From Mesorhizobium sophorae (GTDB taxonomy: Bacteria > Pseudomonadota > Alphaproteobacteria > Rhizobiales > Rhizobiaceae): a stretch of DNA of 64,000 nucleotides. This document shows, piece after piece, positions 1-8,886 of the stretch; position 1 is the first letter of the stretch; the number at the start of each line of letters is the position of its first letter. The position numbers were made by a program, and so were the translations under genes. Location of the stretch: the NCBI RefSeq assembly GCF_002270415.1, contig NZ_NNRI01000020.1, forward strand, positions 1 to 64,000, in the 5' to 3' direction. A model generated the notes under the pieces. That model was not told where the DNA came from. It made no database searches and was given only the letters and a program-made list of their open reading frames with translations.

Positions 1-603
1 GTAGGCGACGGCATCGCGGAAGCAGGCAAACTCGGGCATCTGCACGTGATCCGTGGACGGTCTGTAGTACGCTCGTGAGCCGCCGTGCCGGATGTCGATG
101 CCAAGCGCCGCACAGAACCGCTCGGCCTGCTCGATACGCTCTGCCTCGGGCAGCACCGGCATCTCGGGCGGCGTGTAGCCATCGACCTGGGCGCAATTGA
201 AAACCGTGTAGCCGCGGGCGAACATGCGCCGGGCAGGCTCGTCGCGATCTTCGTCGCCGTCCTCGGCGTCGGCCTCGCCGTGGCGATCGGCAATCTTCCA
301 GAACACGACCAGATGGCCGCGCTCGCCCTTGCGGACCTGGGCGCCGAGTGCCTGCCACTGGCGATAGGTGCCCCAGATGCCGGCGGGATAGCCGACCCCG
401 TGAGCCGCGGCCCAGAGTGCGATGACGTTGACGCCGCGATAGGCCTTCTGCGAGGCGACGTTGACGGGCGTGGTGATGGCCGATCCGTCATGGTGCCAGG
501 GCATCCGATAGTCGTCGGCGCCGGCCTCGATGGCGGCGATGATCTGGCTGGTGACGCGCTCGTAGATGTCGGTCCGGGTCTCATGTGTGCGATTCGTGGT
601 CAT
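1..603 (-). CDS. ArdC-like antirestriction protein, 3' end beyond the window
   Basis: Only the first 201 codons are present; the reading frame is open at the left window edge. The start ATG at 603 opens MTTNRTHETRTDIYERVTSQ, followed by an 'AYRGVNVIALWAA' block and 'VRKGERGHLVVF', the pattern of the ArdC N-terminal ssDNA-binding domain. It parallels the copy at 6928-7635, which also shows the later HELTH zinc-peptidase motif. Proteins of this type protect incoming plasmid or ICE DNA from restriction during conjugative entry (family knowledge). The C-terminal metallopeptidase domain lies outside the window, so completeness cannot be judged. The start codon sits in one arm of a long inverted repeat (601-777), suggesting control of its transcription or translation. 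Confidence 0.85.
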   Translation of the reverse strand, partial: MTTNRTHETRTDIYERVTSQIIAAIEAGADDYRMPWHHDGSAITTPVNVASQKAYRGVNVIALWAAAHGVGYPAGIWGTYRQWQALGAQVRKGERGHLVVFWKIADRHGEADAEDGDEDRDEPARRMFARGYTVFNCAQVDGYTPPEMPVLPEAERIEQAERFCAALGIDIRHGGSRAYYRPSTDHVQMPEFACFRDAVAY

Positions 604-777
604 GGCTGCCTCCTCAAGCTCGCCCTCTCCGTCGAGGGCGAGGCGGCAGAGGCAGACGCGGGAAGCCGGCCCGTCACACCCTGTTCTCGGTGCTGGTGCG
701 GAACAGGGTTGACGGGCCGGCAGCGTCTGCCACAACCCGAGCCCTGCCTCGACGGGCGAGCTTGAGGAGGCGGCCAT
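601..777. repeat. Long imperfect inverted repeat in the ardC leader
   Basis: The arms begin with CATGGCTGCCTCCTCAAGCT at 601 and, read on the other strand, CATGGCCGCCTCCTCAAGCT from 777. They continue through a shared TCGAGG block and GCAGACGC, then CCGGCCCGTCA...CCCTGTTC, and close on a loop near 686-700 (around GGTGCTGGTGCG). The whole leader of the ardC-like gene can therefore fold into a hairpin about 175 nt long that includes the start codon. The motif GCTGGTGCGG in the loop recurs in the leader of the second ardC copy (near 7734). Confidence 0.75.
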
Positions 778-821
778 GACCGGCGCGCCGAGACCGGATC
801 GATGAGGATGACGCGCGGCTC

Positions 822-1259
822 TCAGCCGCCACCACGAGGCGGACGCCGCAGCGGCACGACTCTGGCGTCAACGGATCGTGCCAGCTCGTCCTGCAGACCG
901 TCGATCACGGCATCGCGCTCGGCGACCTGCAATGTCAGCACCTGGATATGCTGCGCGAGCGTGCGGGCGAGCGCCCGCAGCTCGGCCATCTCGGCACCGC
1001 GCACGGCGCGCAGCTCCGCTTCGAGAGCGCGGACGCGTTCCTTGAGGGCGCTGGGCGACGATCGTCGCTGGCGGACCTCGGCGGTCCGGAACTCGATGAG
1101 AAGATCACCGGCCCGGTTCGCCGTCGCCCGGCTGATGCCGGCCTCGCGTGCCAGATTGGCGATGGTCAGCGCCCCGTCGGTGCGCTCGGGGCGGCCGTCG
1201 AGAAGCCGCGCCATGGCCGCCCTCAACGCGGCTTCGCTCTTCGGCCCGAGCGCTGTCAT
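822..1259 (-). CDS. Small HTH/coiled-coil protein ending the recombinase-trio operon (DUF6262/TnpC-like)
   Basis: A 145-residue protein. A helix-turn-helix-like segment lies at about residues 32-58 (LTIANLAREAGISRATANRA), followed by a charged heptad-like coiled coil (residues 70-130) and a basic tail. Its start overlaps the stop of the third recombinase by 4 bp (ATGA), so it is the last gene of a four-gene operon. Small proteins of this layout accompany Tn554-like transposases (TnpC) and are often annotated DUF6262. From that context it probably binds DNA and modulates strand exchange or orientation. The family name is from memory of the architecture; the operon linkage is seen directly. Confidence 0.7.
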   Translation of the reverse strand: MTALGPKSEAALRAAMARLLDGRPERTDGALTIANLAREAGISRATANRAGDLLIEFRTAEVRQRRSSPSALKERVRALEAELRAVRGAEMAELRALARTLAQHIQVLTLQVAERDAVIDGLQDELARSVDARVVPLRRPPRGGG

Positions 1260-3418
1260 GCGTCACCCTCCAGGAGGGGTGCTACCAGTCGGCGCTTCCG
1301 CTCATTGTCCTTAAGGATTGCCGTGCGCTGCAGCTGCGACAGGCGCCGGTCGGAAAGGAGCGCTTCGCCCTCGGCGATCGAAGTCTGCCAAGGCCCGAGG
1401 TGCCGGACGGTCAGACAGGCGTTGGGACAGCGGTCCGGGCTGCATCGCGACAAGGCCGGCGCCGTTCGTTCGGAGTCCGACACGCCGGTGAGGCAAAGCG
1501 CGGTCGCCGCTTCGAAGAGACAGTCGTTGAGGAAGCCGACATGCAGCGTCCGCCCGAGATGGGCAAGCATGGTGCGCAGCCGCTTGCGGTCCATCATCCG
1601 GCCGGGGAGATCGCCTAGTTCGCCCTCAACGCGGACGAACTCCCGTCGCAATCGGGCCGCACCCGGTCCGGCCGGACCTTCCTGGCGAAGGAACGCCTCG
1701 TAATGGGCGACGATATCGTCGAGCTGGCCGAGCGCGCGCTCGCGCTCGACAGCGAGCCGGAAATCGGCCTGGCTCGATCCGGCATAGCCCTCGAACATGG
1801 CGACGGAGGCGTGCTTGTACTGGATCTTGCCGGCGACCGTACCGAACGGCCGGTTGGCGATGTACCAGGCGACCGTGCGGCGCAATTGCCGCGTCGTGAA
1901 CTTCCAGGGCTCGTCACCAATGCGCGGGATGGCCGGCCCGTCTTGCGCATGCGCATCGACACCGTCGCGGAAAAGATTGAGCGTCGGCGCCGCACCTATG
2001 CCGAGATGATCGGCGCTCCAGGGCCAGTCCTTCAGGGTCACCCACAGGGACGAGAGCCCCTTCTCCTTGCGGTTGCGTGCCGAGAGCACTTCCATGACTT
2101 CCACGGCGCGGGCTACCGGCTCGATCGTGATCCAGTCGGCCGTTACGCCGCGCGGACCATGGCGCTTGTAGACGGTGCTGCGCACCCGATAGCGTTCGAC
2201 CAGGCCGTCGGCGCTTCGCACCAGCGACACGCAGCCCGGCTGCATGGCCTGAACCTCGCTGTCGCGCATGCCCGTGAGATAGGCGCAGACGAGATAGCAG
2301 GCGCCCTGCAGCATCCGCTCCTCGCGGGCGAGACTGAGGCTATCGAAGCGCTCGCGCCATGGCAGGCGCGTGTCCGGATCGACCGAGATCGGCGTATCGA
2401 GACCACCGACCTCGGTCCCAAGTTCGGCGACCATCTCCTCGATCAGCCGCGCGGTCGGCTCGGACTGGCTGACGCGTCCGCTCTCCGGCGCGCCGGCGTG
2501 CAAGCGCATTAGATAGAGGTTGTAGGGCGGCAGCTCTTCGCCGGTCAGCGGATTGATCCGCCGCGCGGCGTTGGGCGCGCGCTCCCAGATCGGCACGCCT
2601 CGGCCGGCGGCTCGGCGCGCGTCGAGCCACTTCGCCACGCGGGCGCGATAGGTCTTGGCGACGGCCCGTCCTGTGCGCGCATCCCGCGCCATCAGCCGGG
2701 CGCCACGAGCTTCGAGAGCGTCCAGTTCCGCCCGCGCGGCAAGGATATTGGATGCATAGACCTCGACATACTTGAGCGCCCAGCGGAGCATGGCCCCGAT
2801 GATCGGCTCGGGAATGCGCGGCGTGGCGTTCTCGGCCGGCGCCGGCGGCCGGCCGGCAACGCGGTGCGCGGCGCGCCCGCGCCACGGCAGAAGGCCGATG
2901 CCGCCGCCGGTCAGCCACGGCGACAGGTGATGCATGTCGATCGGCACCTCGACATACTTGACTGTCTCGTGAGGCGTTCTCCGGCCGCCATCGCGGGCAT
3001 GCGCCAGATAGGCGTCGAGCAAAGCCTGATCGATCCGGCCGAGGTCGACTACGCCGAGCTGCGTGCACAGGAACGCAGCAAAGTGCTGGACGTAGCGCAG
3101 GAGCCGGATCGCCGAGGTCGCCCCACAAGGTGCGCGATATCCCGGCACATGGATGCGCAGGCGGGCGATCACGTATTCCTTCGCCAACCGCCGCGTGGCC
3201 GGATCGGCGATCCCTGCGAAGTTGAGCCGGTAATTGCTGTAGCGGGCGTTGACCCGGAAAATGGCGGCGCTCAAATCCCAGTGATCGTCACCGAAGCGGG
3301 GAAGCTGCGCGCGGTCGGCATCGTCCCTGATCGGAATGCCGCTGAGCACCGGCTCGTCATCCCGGTACATGGCCGAAGGCAGCGACGGCCGCGGCGAATG
3401 CTTGGCAGAGCCCGGCAT
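1256..3418 (-). CDS. Large tyrosine recombinase, third of the trio
   Basis: 720 residues, unusually long for an integrase. The catalytic domain shows box I Arg in 'YLTGMRDSEVQAM' (about residue 382), box II 'TTRQLRRTVAWY' (about 511), and 'YKHASVAMFEGYAG' with the candidate nucleophile Tyr near 544. After it comes a roughly 150-residue extension with a Cys cluster (CSPDRCPNAC) that may bind metal. It overlaps the preceding gene by 1 bp and the following one by 4 bp, so all are translated as one unit. Recombinases in overlapping trios move RIT and Tn554-type elements without an IS-style DDE transposase. Its individual role within the trio is unknown. Confidence 0.85.
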   Translation of the reverse strand: MPGSAKHSPRPSLPSAMYRDDEPVLSGIPIRDDADRAQLPRFGDDHWDLSAAIFRVNARYSNYRLNFAGIADPATRRLAKEYVIARLRIHVPGYRAPCGATSAIRLLRYVQHFAAFLCTQLGVVDLGRIDQALLDAYLAHARDGGRRTPHETVKYVEVPIDMHHLSPWLTGGGIGLLPWRGRAAHRVAGRPPAPAENATPRIPEPIIGAMLRWALKYVEVYASNILAARAELDALEARGARLMARDARTGRAVAKTYRARVAKWLDARRAAGRGVPIWERAPNAARRINPLTGEELPPYNLYLMRLHAGAPESGRVSQSEPTARLIEEMVAELGTEVGGLDTPISVDPDTRLPWRERFDSLSLAREERMLQGACYLVCAYLTGMRDSEVQAMQPGCVSLVRSADGLVERYRVRSTVYKRHGPRGVTADWITIEPVARAVEVMEVLSARNRKEKGLSSLWVTLKDWPWSADHLGIGAAPTLNLFRDGVDAHAQDGPAIPRIGDEPWKFTTRQLRRTVAWYIANRPFGTVAGKIQYKHASVAMFEGYAGSSQADFRLAVERERALGQLDDIVAHYEAFLRQEGPAGPGAARLRREFVRVEGELGDLPGRMMDRKRLRTMLAHLGRTLHVGFLNDCLFEAATALCLTGVSDSERTAPALSRCSPDRCPNACLTVRHLGPWQTSIAEGEALLSDRRLSQLQRTAILKDNERKRRLVAPLLEGDA

Positions 3419-5256
3419 TACGGCGCCCGCGCTTCGGGTGGCAGGTAGATGAGCGTCGGATCCGAAGTTGCAATCCGGCGCGCCTCCTCGATCTCGACGT
3501 CTGCAAAGCGGGGAAGAATCTGATCAGCAATGCGCCCGTGAACCTTGGCGAACTTGGTGATCCAGTCGGCTTCACTCAGCACCTGTCGCTGCGCCCGGAT
3601 GAAGCCAAGGAAGGCCAGAAGCGCTGGTAGCTTGCGGGAGGTGATCACCGCATTGCTGCATTCAAGGCAGCCCCAGAAAGGGGACGGACAGGCCTCCCCT
3701 TGCGCGCCGAACGGGCTCGCGTAGAAGCCCGAGCAACTGGCGAGCCAGACGTCCTGCTCGCTGCCGAGCAGCGCGTTTACCGCGGCGGCGCCTGCAATCG
3801 GAAGGCCGGTCGCCTGGTCGGGATCGGCCCGAACGGCCGCCTCCTCTTCCGACGATAGGACGCAGGGGCGCATGGCGGCGTCGAGCGCATCGCTCATGGC
3901 GTCGGCAACGGTCGCCTCGTGCAGGTGGCGGAGCGCGGGGATATCGGCGTAGTGGTTCGCCGCGACCGCGACGGTGTGGCCGACGGCGAAGCGGTCGAGT
4001 TGGCCGCCCGTGCGCCGATACCATGCCGCCTTGTGGGTCTTGCGCAGGCGCGTCAGATTGAGACGAAGCGGCTGACCCTGTTCATCGGCGATGCCATGTC
4101 GCCTGACCCATGAAGCCGCAGTCTCCTTCATGCTCAACACGCGCGGGGTCAGTCGGCCCCAGGCGCAATGGACCCAGAGCGTGTCGGTGACGAGCCGGCT
4201 TCTTGCCGGCTCCGTCCATTGCAGCACCTTGCGCAGCAGGCCGCCCGGCGTCGAGGAACCGCCGTCGCGCACGCGTAGCCGCTTCCACTCGGCGCCGCGC
4301 GCACGCCGCTTGCAATACTCGATCTCGACATAGCCGCCTGCCGGGTTCTTCAGGCAGTCCGCGCGTAACTCCTTGATCGCTTCGATCTCGAGACCCGTGT
4401 CGAGCGAGATAAGCACGATGAGCGGCACGAGATCGGCGGCGATGAGATGCCGGCGGCCATGCAGATCGTGGATGAGGCGGTCGTTCGGCAGGCCGCTCTC
4501 GCGGCGCAGCGTGTAGAGCCGCGTGAAGAGAGGATGCCGGTGCCCGATGACGCCTTCCGCATCGATCAACGCCATGGCCGCTTCGTGAGCCGTTGCCAGA
4601 GCCTCGTTCCGATCAACAACGTCGACCGTCGGAATGCGATCGGCCTCGGCGAAGCGACGAATGATGGCGGCGAGATCGGTGCGCGCAGCGGTCCGCAACG
4701 CCGTAGCGATGTAGTCGCCATAGGCATCGCGTGGACGGGCGCGCACGCCGGGCCGGTCGCTCGTGTACATCAGCCGCCGCGAGGCATCGGGCGGCAGGCG
4801 GCCGGGCTCCGCCGCCTCGGCGAGCCGGAGGAGGTTGAGCACCTTGCTCATCCGCTGCAGCCGGTGATTGGGATGGAGACCGCTCTCCTCCATCCAGGCA
4901 TCGAAGCCGTCGATGCAAGCGGCGTTGACGTCGGAGAGACTGGCGACGCGCGGTCTGGTGGAATCGAGATAGCGCCAGAACGTCTTGAGCGCATTGGCAT
5001 AGGCGGAGGCTGTCGAGATCGAGCCCGCTGGACCCCCGACCTGGCAGGCGCGCCAGAGCGCGCCTGCAAAAGTCCGGGCCAATGCGGTTCGACCGCTCAG
5101 CGTCATCAGGTCGATCGTGACGCTGCGATCCGCCAGTGTGACGGTGAAGCGGAGCGACGCGATCGCAGCACCGGCTTCGCCTTCCGGATCGGGCAACGCC
5201 TCGGGAAAGAGGGCACGGCGGCCCGGCCGCCGCACCGCCGCAGCTACCGTGGTCAT
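3418..5256 (-). CDS. Large tyrosine recombinase, second of the trio, box I Arg replaced
   Basis: 612 residues. The box I region reads 'LDTGLEIEAIKELRADC' (about residue 288), so the position normally held by the catalytic Arg is Glu; the trio partners have TGLR and TGMR there. Box II is 'LTRLRKTHKAAWYRR' (about 405), followed by 'VGHTVAVAANHYADI' with a candidate Tyr near 435. A Cys-rich stretch (CPSPFWGCLEC) follows the catalytic core, similar in placement to that of the third recombinase. The missing Arg suggests a structural or directing subunit rather than an independent catalyst; that is inference. It overlaps the first recombinase gene by 4 bp (ATGA). Confidence 0.85.
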   Translation of the reverse strand: MTTVAAAVRRPGRRALFPEALPDPEGEAGAAIASLRFTVTLADRSVTIDLMTLSGRTALARTFAGALWRACQVGGPAGSISTASAYANALKTFWRYLDSTRPRVASLSDVNAACIDGFDAWMEESGLHPNHRLQRMSKVLNLLRLAEAAEPGRLPPDASRRLMYTSDRPGVRARPRDAYGDYIATALRTAARTDLAAIIRRFAEADRIPTVDVVDRNEALATAHEAAMALIDAEGVIGHRHPLFTRLYTLRRESGLPNDRLIHDLHGRRHLIAADLVPLIVLISLDTGLEIEAIKELRADCLKNPAGGYVEIEYCKRRARGAEWKRLRVRDGGSSTPGGLLRKVLQWTEPARSRLVTDTLWVHCAWGRLTPRVLSMKETAASWVRRHGIADEQGQPLRLNLTRLRKTHKAAWYRRTGGQLDRFAVGHTVAVAANHYADIPALRHLHEATVADAMSDALDAAMRPCVLSSEEEAAVRADPDQATGLPIAGAAAVNALLGSEQDVWLASCSGFYASPFGAQGEACPSPFWGCLECSNAVITSRKLPALLAFLGFIRAQRQVLSEADWITKFAKVHGRIADQILPRFADVEIEEARRIATSDPTLIYLPPEARAP

Positions 5257-6671
5257 TCCACATCACCGGTCGTCTCTTCAGCCCAACGATCGGCCGCCGC
5301 ATCGACCAGCTCCTGCGCTTCGGCAAGGCTGTCGAGATAAATGTAGGTGCTCGTCACACTAGCGTGCCCCAGGAGGTGCTGGAGCTTCTGCAACGGATCG
5401 CCGAGAATCCGTCGATAGGCCGCACCATGCCGATCCTGTGGATCGAACACCGCGCCGATCTGCTCGCGGATCAACATGGAAAGCATGCTGACAGCGAAGG
5501 TGTGCCGCAGGGTGTGCGGCGTCACGTCGAGATCAATACCGAAGCGGCGGCAGCGGGCGCAGGCCCGGCGGAAGGCGGCTTCCCAGGTGGCCGATGGCAC
5601 AGGCTGGCCGCCTTCGGTGAGCCAGAGCAAGGCGTGCTGCGCCTTGCCAAGTGCGCCGATCAGCACACGCCGGCGCTCGCCCGGCGTGAGCCGGTCGAGC
5701 CGGACGCGCTTGCCCGCCGCGTCGACAGCCTTCCCGGCATCCGGAGTCAACCACAGCGGATCGGGCATCGAAAGCTCTGAGCGCGCGGACGTGATGGTGC
5801 GCTCGAGATCGACATAGTCGCCGATCAAGGTCAGCACGCGGCGGGGAATGCGAATGCGCCGCGGTCGTCCGCCCTTGGCGATCGGACCGGGAAGATCGAA
5901 TGGAACGGAGCGCGATCCGGGCTCGGTCGAGCGCGGCAGCTCGGTCAGAAGCAGGCTGCCCGCCTCCGTCAGCCGCAGACCGGTGGTTACCAGAAGCTCG
6001 GCGAACAGCGCGTTCCGCTCACCATTGCGGCCGCGCCATGTCGGGTCCTCCGAGCCGTCGGGCAAGCGTCCGCGCAGCCCCACGTCGCGGAACAGGAGAT
6101 AGCGGCCGAGGTCGATGTAGCGCATATCGTGCCGCCGCGCTGCGCGCTCGCGCGCCCGGTTCGTCTGGACGGCCAGCACGGCGCGCGTGCCCGCCGCCCT
6201 GCGAAGAGCGACGCCATAGCTGAAGGGTGATGCCGTGGTGATCGCTTCTTCGACGGCCCAGCGGTAGAGCTTATCAAGCGCTGCAACGCTCCGATTCCAG
6301 CTTGCCGCCGAAATGCGGAACGCGGCGTCCGACAGGCGCCGCGCCCGGTGAAAGGCAAGCACGTCATGACGGTCCGCCTGCCAGACCGTCTTGCCGCCGC
6401 GCCGCTCGCCGAGAAAGCGCGCCCAGACGAGAATATCCCGGGCATAGGAGCGCCACGTGTTCGGCGACCGCGCGCCCACGCCCGGACAGGCGCGAAAGAA
6501 CCGATTGAGGTTGGGATCGTAGCTGCCGTCATCCATCAGGATGAAGGGCATGCCGTCGATCAGACCGGCGCGCTCGGCGATGTCGAGCGCGCCGGTCATG
6601 ATGTTCACGGGGGAGCCGTCAACAGAAAGCGGGCGCGACAGAGCGCCAAGATCGGTAAAATACAACTGCAC
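5253..6671 (-). CDS. Tyrosine recombinase, first of the trio
   Basis: 472 residues with a complete tyrosine-recombinase signature: box I 'VTTGLRLTEAGSLLL' (Arg about 231), box II 'TPHTLRHTFAVSML' (about 384-390), then 'LLGHASVTSTYIYLDS' with the nucleophile Tyr near 443. The N-terminal 180 residues carry a core-binding SAM-like domain ('NTWRSYARDILVWARFLGER'). It is the promoter-proximal gene of the leftward operon 6671-822 and the most conventional member. As in Tn554 TnpA or RitA, it is the likeliest principal strand-exchange enzyme. The element's exact ends are not evident; they should lie between about 780-822 and 6672-6940. Confidence 0.9.
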   Translation of the reverse strand: MQLYFTDLGALSRPLSVDGSPVNIMTGALDIAERAGLIDGMPFILMDDGSYDPNLNRFFRACPGVGARSPNTWRSYARDILVWARFLGERRGGKTVWQADRHDVLAFHRARRLSDAAFRISAASWNRSVAALDKLYRWAVEEAITTASPFSYGVALRRAAGTRAVLAVQTNRARERAARRHDMRYIDLGRYLLFRDVGLRGRLPDGSEDPTWRGRNGERNALFAELLVTTGLRLTEAGSLLLTELPRSTEPGSRSVPFDLPGPIAKGGRPRRIRIPRRVLTLIGDYVDLERTITSARSELSMPDPLWLTPDAGKAVDAAGKRVRLDRLTPGERRRVLIGALGKAQHALLWLTEGGQPVPSATWEAAFRRACARCRRFGIDLDVTPHTLRHTFAVSMLSMLIREQIGAVFDPQDRHGAAYRRILGDPLQKLQHLLGHASVTSTYIYLDSLAEAQELVDAAADRWAEETTGDVE

Positions 6672-6927
6672 GCACGTGACCTAAGCGGAGCGCCTACGGC
6701 GCAAGTTATTGTCTTGAATGCGAGGGGTTCCCCTCGCGCTCTCCCGCTCGCCGCGTGGCAGGGGTGCAGGACTTCGCCTGCACCCCATGAACAGCTTGTC
6801 GTGCCGCCGCCGCGTCAAGCGTTGTCCTCGCTACGCTGCGGGAACGCTTGACCCGGACGTCTGAAGAGCCTCACCGGAACAGTCGGTGGGGCCCCTCAAT
6901 GCCTGATTCTGAGACAGGATTACAGAG
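6672..6927. other. Non-coding junction between the recombinase trio and the broken ardC
   Basis: No gene is visible. The stretch holds several small hairpins: GGGGTGCAGG with CCTGCACCCC at about 6754-6785, TCAAGCGTT with AACGCTTGA around 6815-6853, and a near-perfect pair CCTGATTCTG / CAGAGTCAGG at about 6902-6932. The last pair straddles the point where the neighbouring ardC reading frame stops matching its family, so it may mark one end of the inserted trio element. Confidence 0.4.
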
Positions 6928-7635
6928 TCAGGATAAGGCGACAAGTTCCTCCATCGCATAGCCTTCGTCGCCAAACCGCTTGCGCCCGAAATCCCGCTCA
7001 AGGCGTGACTTGTGCCGGGTCCAGTGCGTCAGTTCATGGGCCAGCGTGGCGTAGTAGCTTTCGGCATCGCGGAACGCTTCAAACGGCGGCATCTGCACAT
7101 GGTCGGTGCCCATGTTGTAATAGGCCTGATTGCCGCCATGCCGGATGGCAGCACCTGTCGCCGCAAAGAACGCCTCGGCATGTCCGATCCGCTCGATGGA
7201 ATCGAGGCGCGGCGGCACGGGCGCAATGTACTGCGCCGGAAGCCCGTCAATCTGCTCGGCGTTAAAGACGGTGTAGCCTTTCAGGAACGGAATATCCCTT
7301 TCCTGCTCTTCGCCCGTCGTCGCATCGGCTTCGGTGCGCGAGAACGTCGAGGCATAAACGACAAGGCTGCCCTGCTCGCCCTTCCGCACATTGCCGCCAA
7401 GCGCCAGCGCCTGTTTGAAGGTCATCCAGCTGGGGCTGGTGTACCCTTTCTCCATCGCCGCACCCCACAGCATCAGGATATTGATGCCGCGATAGGGTTC
7501 ACCGTTGCCGCGCAGGGGCCGCATGATCCGGCCCGCCGCATGATCGCCGCTCCAAGGCTTGATCCACGGGCGGATGCCCGTTTCTAAGCTGGCCACGATG
7601 CTGTCAGTCACGCGCTGATAAATGTCTGTTTTCAC
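6928..7635 (-). pseudogene. ArdC-like antirestriction gene, 3' truncated
   Basis: 235 codons. The N-terminal ArdC domain is intact ('YRGINILMLWGAA', 'GNVRKGEQGSLVVYAS'), and the zinc-peptidase motif HELTH follows at about residue 199 ('ATLAHELTHWTRHKSR'). The frame then ends abruptly after MEELVALS, where family members normally run on with roughly 50 more residues past the 'EELVAE' block. The break coincides with the junction region next to the recombinase trio, so an insertion or deletion probably removed the tail. The HExxH site is retained, so residual function cannot be excluded. A hairpin-forming leader (7708-7805) precedes the gene, as with the copy at 1-603. Confidence 0.75.
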
Positions 7636-7707
7636 TGCCTTTTCCTTCCTTGCTAAAAGGGTTGCGCATGCAACCCTGCTAGCCGGAGCGGCAATGAGCG
7701 GGGGGAG

Positions 7708-7805
7708 TGCCGTCAGGGACTGAAAACCGCAAAGCTGGTGCGGGCCGGAGCGTCAGCGACAACACGGTTTGCGGTTTTCACGCTTGCGCCGGGTCCTTGA
7801 CGGCA
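7708..7805. repeat. Nested inverted repeat in the second ardC leader
   Basis: The outer arms TGCCGTCA (7708) and TGACGGCA (7798) enclose the inner arms TGAAAACCGCAAA (7721-7733) and TTTGCGGTTTTCA (7768-7780). The loop contains GCTGGTGCGG, also found in the loop of the first ardC leader (601-777). Sequence and arm length differ between the two, but the design (hairpin plus shared loop motif just upstream of ardC) is the same. Confidence 0.7.
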
Positions 7806-7842
7806 TGGGGCAAGGCCCCTCTTTTTTCCTGTCCTGCTTCTT

Positions 7843-7932
7843 CGCGTGAGGGACAGTCACCCGCATGGGCCGAGACTTAAAGGCTCGGCGAGGCGGCAGC
7901 CGAATATGGCCCGACGGGCGAGGCCCGGCACG
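7843..7932. repeat. Dispersed repeat, copy 1
   Basis: Runs from GCGTGAGGGACAGTCACCC through GGGCCGAGACT to GAATATGGCCCGACGGGC and GCCCGGCACGC. Copy 2 is at 14115-14233, longer by an internal insertion, and a partial copy is at 17726-17763. Copies 1 and 2 lie in the same orientation on either side of the 6 kb RTX module. Confidence 0.75.
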
Positions 7933-7965
7933 CCAGCCGCTGTGATCTGCATCAGGAAATGCCAT

Positions 7966-7992
7966 GAAAAAAAGGCCGCCTGCCGGCGGCCT
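7966..7992 (-). terminator. Rho-independent terminator downstream of the 8118-8672 gene
   Basis: A perfect 8-bp stem (AGGCCGCC / GGCGGCCT) with a 4-nt loop is followed, reading leftward, by a run of T (seven A on the plus strand, 7967-7973). It would end leftward transcripts from the membrane-protein gene upstream of it. Confidence 0.75.
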
Positions 7993-8117
7993 CTAAGAAC
8001 TCAATTGCCTTAACCTGACTCGATCAGACGGACGCTAGAATGTGATGAATGGCGGGAAGCCCGTAGTCAGCTAGGCATCCCCCGCCGGACGGCCTCCCGG
8101 AATGCCGGTCACGGGTT

Positions 8118-8672
8118 CTACTTTTGCGTCTTTCGCGCGAAGGGACGACCGGCAACGACGGCACCATCCGCCGCCCTTTTCGGTCTGGTTCTGCGTGCGA
8201 TCCTCCACTCCGCCAGCATACAGCTTCCATAGAGGAGAAAGATCGCCGGTGCGCCGTAGCCGAACACCTCCGCGAAATAGCCGTTGTAAGGGAACCCGCC
8301 AAGCCAGACTGCGACTTGGAGAGCGCCTGTCATTGCGAGGAGCGGCCAGATGATGAATGCGGACACGGCCAGGGGGATGGCGAACGCCATGATGCAGCGA
8401 ACGGGGTTGTCGTCCCACGCCTTTTGGAGAGGCGTCTTCGTTGGGGGGCGTCTCACGGCGGGCCTTGAAGCGGCGCGCGGCGTGGGATCGCAAAAAAACG
8501 GCGCGTCAGTTTGCGTGACCGACTGTGGAGAATGACTAGAGAGCGACGCGCGAAGCTGCGCTCTCATCTCCGCATCTTCCCTGAGCATGCGCTGGTCGCG
8601 GCCTTTTTTGTATTCGGTCGTGTCGCTGGCCGGTCCGCCATACTTGCCGTTCTCAAAATCCTGGTTGGACAT
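8118..8672 (-). CDS. Hypothetical inner-membrane protein
   Basis: 184 residues and no family recognised. The first 85 residues are polar and charged (MSNQDFENGKYGGP, 'KKGRDQRMLREDAEMRAQL'). Two strongly hydrophobic helices follow ('CIMAFAIPLAVSAFIIWPLL' and 'VFGYGAPAIFLLYGSCML', about residues 95-160), then a basic tail, so the N-terminus is probably cytoplasmic. It stands alone, ends at a good intrinsic terminator, and is followed on the same strand by no other gene. GC content and codon use match neighbouring coding DNA, which favours a real gene over a chance frame. Confidence 0.6.
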   Translation of the reverse strand: MSNQDFENGKYGGPASDTTEYKKGRDQRMLREDAEMRAQLRASLSSHSPQSVTQTDAPFFCDPTPRAASRPAVRRPPTKTPLQKAWDDNPVRCIMAFAIPLAVSAFIIWPLLAMTGALQVAVWLGGFPYNGYFAEVFGYGAPAIFLLYGSCMLAEWRIARRTRPKRAADGAVVAGRPFARKTQK

Positions 8673-8833
8673 GATCAGCCTGCTGCCGGTGCAATTCGTG
8701 TCTCAATTCCAACCACATATCGCGCATCGAGCGCCATGTCTGCCCCCTGAGCGGAGAGGGACCAGTTTATGACCAGGGGCAGATTGTACAGGAAAGGTGC
8801 GGCCGACCGCCTATCGCTGCGGAGTCTGCATAG

Positions 8834-8863
8834 AAAAATTGGCCGCGACTTTCGCCGCGGCCA
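8834..8863 (-). terminator. Rho-independent terminator of the RTX gene
   Basis: The 8-bp stem TGGCCGCG / CGCGGCCA has an 8-nt loop and is followed leftward by a T run (plus-strand AAAAATT, 8834-8840). It lies 24 bp after the RTX stop codon. Confidence 0.8.
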
Positions 8864-8886
8864 TTGCAAATTGAGGATGCTGTTCG

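Noticed and set aside
85..765. 226-codon rightward frame
   Set aside because: Antisense to the ardC-like gene, whose own frame matches the family closely.
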